Positions 60,002-64,000 of a DNA stretch of 64,000 bases are shown here, piece by piece (the first letter of the stretch is position 1; every line of letters begins with the position of its first letter). Source of the DNA: Streptomyces nodosus (GTDB lineage Bacteria; Actinomycetota; Actinomycetes; Streptomycetales; Streptomycetaceae); the NCBI RefSeq assembly GCF_008704995.1, contig NZ_CP023747.1:7660001-7724000 (forward strand), written 5' to 3'. The position numbers and the translations under genes are program-made. A model generated the notes under the pieces. That model was not told where the DNA came from and made no database searches. It saw nothing but the letters and a program-made list of their open reading frames with translations.

Positions 60002-60620
60002 GCGGGAAAGAGAGCCGACTGCCGGCAGACCGGACGCCAACAGACGTTTAACCAGCTCGTGGAGAGGTCGGTGGCGATGACAGACGTCGACACGGCCGGG
60101 CTCAACTGGAGTCACGCAGCTTAGTCGGCGCAGGTCCATCGCCACCACGCCCGCGCAGGTCAGGACAAGCCGAGCCGACGTCCGGAGGTGAGGAACTGAT
60201 CACCGTCCTGTAAACGCTCCTCACCTTCGGAACCCACGCGCGCGGCATGCCCGTGACTTTGCGGACGGGCAGGTGCCCACTGTGGCCTGCTGCCCATCTC
60301 GAGACCTGCCCCGGTGCCGCGCGGAGGCTGCTGACGTCTTGCCTCCCCGGCAATTCAGCGCCTGCAGTCGGCGCGGATCGAAGAAGTCGCGACGGCTGTG
60401 ACGATCATGATCGGGGCACCGAATCCCAGCGAACTCGCGAAGGCCATCGGCGAGCAGGACGTCATTCCCCGCCGTTGCCGCAGCCGCCATGGTGTCCCAG
60501 TCCTCACGGTGATCAAAATGCCCGCAAAGTGAGGTCCGGTGCGGCTCGATTCCGGACGGTCCTCGTCAACTGACATGCCAGGCCTGCCGCCGTAACGACG
60601 ACAACGAGAAGGAACCAGAT
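60002..60620. other. 620-bp region without a supported gene; one inverted repeat
   Basis: No frame here carries a recognised family. A perfect 9-bp inverted repeat (AGGTGAGGA at 60186-60194, TCCTCACCT at 60218-60226) stands near the middle. A stretch around 60370-60540 has coding-like bias in more than one frame and could be gene debris. The 3' end is the promoter region of the SDR gene. Confidence 0.4.
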
Positions 60621-61373
60621 ATGAGCACGCTTCTTCAGGGCAAGGTCGCCGTGATTACCGGCGGCTCGGACGGGATCGGCCTCGCGACCGCCAGGCGCTT
60701 TGTGGCAGAAGGTGCCAAGGTCGTCATCGGCGCGCGGCGCCAGGAGCGACTGGACAAGGCGACAGCTGAGCTTGGCCCCGACGTGATCGGAGTGCGACTC
60801 GACGCGGCCAGCCTCGACGATCTCGACCACCTCTTCGAGGTCGTGCGCGCAACCTACGAACGTGTGGACGTGCTCGTCGCGAACGCATCAATCGCCGAGC
60901 AGGTCTCGTTGGGCGAGCTGACCGAGGCTCACGTCGACCGGACGCTCGCGGTGAATATCAAGGGCATGGTCTTCACAGTGCAGAAGGCGCTGCCGCTTCT
61001 CGTGGCCGGGGCGTCGATCATCCTCACGTCCTCGGTGGACAACCAGGTGGGCGGCCCAGGACGCAGTATCTACTCCGCCACGAAGGCCGTGGAACGCAAC
61101 CTGGTCCGAAGCTGGCTTGTCGAGCTGGCGGATCGGCGTATCAGGGTCAATGTACTTGCCCCGGGCGCGACGGCGACCAACGGCCTGCTCAATCTCGTGG
61201 GCGCACGCGACATCGACGCGATGTCCACCGCCCTCGGGCAGGGCAACCCGCGCGGATCGATCATCCAGCCCGACGAGGTCGCGAAGGCCGCGCTGTTCCT
61301 GGCATCCGACCTTGCCTCCGGAGTCAACGGTATCGAGCTGACGATCGACGGGGGCTTCGGGCAGGTCCGCTAG
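60621..61373 (+). CDS. Classical short-chain dehydrogenase/reductase
   Basis: This 250-residue classical SDR has all motifs: TGGSDGIGLATARRF (cofactor site, residues 13-27), ANASI in place of NNAG, catalytic Ser in ILTSSVD, Tyr-x-x-x-Lys in YSATKAVERN, and the C-terminal GIELTIDGGFGQV. AGAAGGAACC precedes the ATG. It is intact, unlike the SDR at 58337. It is followed directly by an insertion-sequence remnant. Confidence 0.9.
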   Translation: MSTLLQGKVAVITGGSDGIGLATARRFVAEGAKVVIGARRQERLDKATAELGPDVIGVRLDAASLDDLDHLFEVVRATYERVDVLVANASIAEQVSLGELTEAHVDRTLAVNIKGMVFTVQKALPLLVAGASIILTSSVDNQVGGPGRSIYSATKAVERNLVRSWLVELADRRIRVNVLAPGATATNGLLNLVGARDIDAMSTALGQGNPRGSIIQPDEVAKAALFLASDLASGVNGIELTIDGGFGQVR

Positions 61374-61406
61374 GCCGTTTCTTGAAGGTGCCTCGATCCC
61401 CTCGCC

Positions 61407-62095
61407 TTGCCTCGTGATGATCTCGGTGTGGGGCGAGGGGGCCTCCCCCCTGAGAGGGTCGCCCGGGTGATGCGGAGGTTCTCCATCCACGGCATCCGCC
61501 TGCGCAGACGTGTCCGCACCACCGTCCCGGGCCCGACGGCCTCACAGGTTCCGGACCTGTTCCAGCGGGACTTCACCGCCACCGAGCCGGGACGGAAATA
61601 CATGGGCGACATCACCTATCTCCCGCCCGTGGGCGGGGAGTTTCTCTATCTCGCGACGTGCTGGACTGCTTCAGCCGCAAGGTCGTCGGCTGGTCCATCG
61701 CCGACCACATGCGCACCGACCTGGTCACCGACGCCCTGCGGATGGCGGCCGTGACGCGGGGTGGCCTGGACAGCTGGGTGTTCCACTCCGATCACGGGGC
61801 CCAGTACGGATCCCGGGCCTTCGCCGACCTCTGTGACCAGTTCGGGGTCACGAGGTCGATGGGTGCGGTCGGCACCAGCGCGGACAACGCGGCCTGCGAA
61901 GGTTTCCACGCATCCCTGAAACGCGAGACCCTCCAGGCCGCCCGGCGCTACGGCGACGCCGGCACCTGCAGAAGGACGGTCTTCGCATGGCTGGCCCGCT
62001 ACAACACCCGCCGTCGGCACCCCGCCAACGGCCAGCTCAGCCCCAACGAATACGAACGCCGACACCACGCGGCTAAGCTCACGCTCGCCGCGTGA
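61407..62095 (+). pseudogene. IS3-family transposase OrfB, truncated and frameshifted
   Basis: The first frame gives ERVARVMRRFSIHGIRLRRR and the first catalytic Asp in YMGDITYLPP. A one-base loss near 61655-61670 shifts to the second frame, LDCFSRKVVGWSIADHMRTD, which holds the second Asp in HSDHGAQYGS and the Glu in ACEGFHASLKRE, and ends YNTRRRHPANGQLSPNEYE. The 5' third is absent. TGTCCACCATCACGGGGG just after the stop (62107-62124) may be the right terminal repeat. Confidence 0.82.
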
Positions 62096-62124
62096 TCAAC
62101 GAAGCGTGTCCACCATCACGGGGG

Positions 62125-62641
62125 AAGGCCCGAGGAACTCACGGGATGTCGCACACACCAGTCAGGAAACCCAGCTGACCATGCTGGTCGGATTCGCATG
62201 TGCCAGACCGGGCTCGGGCCGTCCGAAGGTGGCCAGGACAGCCGTCCGTTGATCGTGTCGGGACTGGTAAGGCGCGCGGAGGGACGGGTGCGGTTCCCAG
62301 CGCGACGCCGTTGCATGACGGCGCGGAGGGAGGTGGAAGGCGTGTGGTGAGCGGAGACCGGCCGGTGTTGTGGGCTGAGGCGGTCAGGAATGCGGCCTGG
62401 TGCGCGGTAGTGCTTCGCCATCACGTGGACCGCTTTGGAGTTGGTCGTCGGGAAGCCCAAGGTGGCCGCCGCCACGGCGACTGACAAGGCGCTTCCAGAA
62501 CTTCAAATTCCCGTACAACCAACCCCACCGGTGAGGAATCTGATCACATGAGTCAAACAGACTCCACGATCATTGGGCCTGCGCTGCGACGGACTGCGAA
62601 GAACGATCGGCGCCCGGCCCCTTTCTCCACCTGGGGAACGC
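62125..62641. other. 500-bp region without a supported gene
   Basis: It lies between the IS3 remnant and the lipoprotein gene. Short frames occur on both strands but none has a ribosome site with family-like sequence. It may be material carried with the insertion element. Confidence 0.4.
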
Positions 62642-63493
62642 ATGCGTATACGAGCCAATGCGGCCGCCTTCTCCGGCGCCCTGGCCCGCACCGCCCAACT
62701 GCCGCTTGTCCTGGTCCTGTTCGCCGCAGCGGGCTGGACCGTCACCGGCTGCGACCCGGTGACGGAGGCCCGCGCTCGTCAGGTCGCCGACGCATGGGAC
62801 GGCTCCGAGGCCGCCCGGGCTTGGCGGAAGGGCTACCACCCGATCGGAGAGGCTGTCGAGCTGCCCGAGGGTGCATTCCGTAATGTATCGGACAAGCGGG
62901 CCTACGGGGCCCGGAACTTTACTCTGCGCGGCCAACTCCCCGCCGCGTCGGGAAAGAACGGCCGGGTCAAGTGGGAGAGCGGGGGCTCGCTCACACTGCC
63001 GCTGATGGAGGCGCGGCAGGCGTATGAGGCAGTGGCCCGTGGCAGCAACAACGGACCGCACTTGACCGTGACCGGGGCGAAGTTGGGTGAGATGACCCTG
63101 TCGACCAGCCGCGGCCCGGCGACCGTCCCGGCCTGGCTTTTCACCCTGGACGGCTACGACACGCCGCTCAAGCTGGCCGCCGTCCGTCCCTCGAAGCCTC
63201 TCACGCCGCCGGTCAAGCCGGTCGCAGAGGGGCTCAGCGACATGCAGCAGGTCAGGATCGCGAGGGACGGCCGGTCCGTCACGGTGCTCGCCGGCCACGG
63301 AGCCTGCGACGACGGTCCTGTCGTGGACGTGCTGGAGACGAGCGAGAGCGTGGTGCTGTCCGCTTCCGTCGTCGGGACGAAGGAGGGCCCCTGCACCGCA
63401 GACCTGCTGCTGGAGAGGGTGACGGTGAAGCTGAGTCGGCCACTCGGTGACCGTGTCCTCCTGGACGCGGTCACCGGTCGGCCGGTGCCGTAG
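62642..63493 (+). CDS. Predicted lipoprotein of unknown function
   Basis: This 283-residue exported protein has a signal peptide whose lipobox is VTGC, with Cys37 as the lipid-bearing residue. The start at 62642 follows GGGGAAC. The mature protein begins with a charged helix (EARARQVADAWDGSEAARAWRKG), then beta-rich sequence with a FTLRGQLP strand, VPAWLFTLDGYDTPLKLAAV, and a C-terminal domain with two Cys residues (HGACDDG, GPCTADLL) that could form a disulfide. I recognise no function; related lipoproteins are common in streptomycetes. Confidence 0.8.
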   Translation: MRIRANAAAFSGALARTAQLPLVLVLFAAAGWTVTGCDPVTEARARQVADAWDGSEAARAWRKGYHPIGEAVELPEGAFRNVSDKRAYGARNFTLRGQLPAASGKNGRVKWESGGSLTLPLMEARQAYEAVARGSNNGPHLTVTGAKLGEMTLSTSRGPATVPAWLFTLDGYDTPLKLAAVRPSKPLTPPVKPVAEGLSDMQQVRIARDGRSVTVLAGHGACDDGPVVDVLETSESVVLSASVVGTKEGPCTADLLLERVTVKLSRPLGDRVLLDAVTGRPVP

Positions 63494-63831
63494 GGACGGT
63501 CGCAGGGGGACTCATCGATCAATGCGGCAACCCATCGGGCCGCACATGCGGCCTTCGGCCTCAAGAAAGCAACGGCCAGCGCTATGAGCTGCCGAGCGAT
63601 GACGCGTGGGCAGTGACGACTGCGGAGCGCGGGGGTGCGTGACCCCGACGGCCGCGAGAACGGCCGCTGCGTCGCCTACCGGACGCCGGTGCGGACCCCG
63701 ATGTGTGGGAAAGCCGGTGATCAGTGGGAGCCTCGGCGCCTTCGGGCCGCTCCAGCAGCCAGTATCCCAACGCCAACCCCGCCCGCACACGGCTCACTTC
63801 ATGTGCATCGACCCACCCGGCATCCCCGGGA
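63494..63831. other. Intergenic, no supported gene
   Basis: About 340 bp between convergent genes. Frames on both strands are short and unlike known families. No strong terminator stem was noticed. Confidence 0.4.
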
Positions 63832-63999
63832 TCAGGCCGGACCGGAAGACCTGACGGAGTCCTGTTGGGCGGTGATGTCGACGGCCGCTGCAGAGTCGTG
63901 CTGTCTGGTGACGTCCGCGAGACGATTGGCGAGGGCCTGGTGGACGTACCGGAACGAGTCGCTGCCGAGCACGACTCGTAGCGGAGCCGGTTCGGTCTC
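63832..63999 (-). CDS. C-terminal end of a short-chain oxidoreductase (5' part outside window)
   Basis: The last 55 codons of a leftward gene enter at the right edge. The sequence contains PLRVVLGSDSFRYVHQALANR, the usual end of long SDR proteins annotated as short-chain oxidoreductases in actinobacteria, then a hydrophilic tail to the stop. Nothing can be said about the catalytic part. Confidence 0.6.
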   Translation of the reverse strand, partial: ETEPAPLRVVLGSDSFRYVHQALANRLADVTRQHDSAAAVDITAQQDSVRSSGPA

Positions 64000-64000
64000 G

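Noticed and set aside
60355..60576. Minus-strand frame with a hydrophobic stretch in the gap before the SDR gene
   Set aside because: It could be debris of a membrane protein, but no full motif is present and an equally plausible frame exists on the other strand; no call made.
62116..62487. 123-codon minus-strand frame after the IS3 remnant
   Set aside because: No ribosome site, no recognised domain and biased composition; not supported as a gene.

Overview
The window is high-GC actinobacterial DNA and is best read as a stretch of Streptomyces chromosome. Supporting signs are strong third-position GC bias (long antisense shadow reading frames), AGGAGG-type ribosome sites, frequent GTG starts, ATGA stop/start overlaps, rare TTA codons and 19-bp DmdR/IdeR-type iron boxes. 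The order of genes in the siderophore cluster matches the coelichelin (cch) cluster of Streptomyces coelicolor.

Region 1 (1-5000) is a leftward oligopeptide-type ABC importer: fused double ATPase (cut by the window edge), two permeases, a lipoprotein binding protein, and upstream a short Cys-containing leader ORF with a leaderless promoter and a perfect palindrome. A secreted lamin-tail/beta-propeller protein follows (5295-6746).

Region 2 (6932-29807) is a complete coelichelin-type locus: formyltransferase (cchA), ornithine N-hydroxylase (cchB), ferri-siderophore importer (cchC-F), a half-transporter pair (cchG, cchI), a three-module NRPS (cchH), an esterase (cchJ) and an MbtH-like protein (cchK). 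The three adenylation codes read as hydroxyformyl-ornithine, threonine and hydroxyornithine. Four iron boxes (7916, 8011, 12703, 29549) place it under iron repression.

Region 3 (29863-34547) looks like an iron-controlled extension. An amidohydrolase and an N-acetylglutamate-synthase-like GNAT follow cchK. A second argB (N-acetylglutamate kinase) faces them behind its own iron box (33052). A further iron box (34529) drives a DUF2470 protein and an isochorismatase-fold protein lacking catalytic residues. The GNAT and ArgB pair suggests dedicated ornithine supply for a siderophore that uses three ornithines.

Region 4 (34544-38331) is a decaying organosulfur locus: LysR remnant, Cys-rich leader peptide, internally deleted sfnG and ssuE/msuE, then intact sfnB-like and ssuD-like genes.

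Region 5 (38582-64000) is mixed accessory DNA. It holds a small secreted protein, a truncated phosphotransferase, a sulfite-oxidase-like molybdoenzyme, an amidotransferase-methyltransferase fusion, a SulP-carbonic anhydrase fusion, insertion-sequence scars and regulator/oxidoreductase pairs (XRE, Rrf2, AraC, HxlR). It also holds AlkC, a large secreted subtilisin, a lipoprotein and several pseudogenes. I saw no tRNA, rRNA or CRISPR array.
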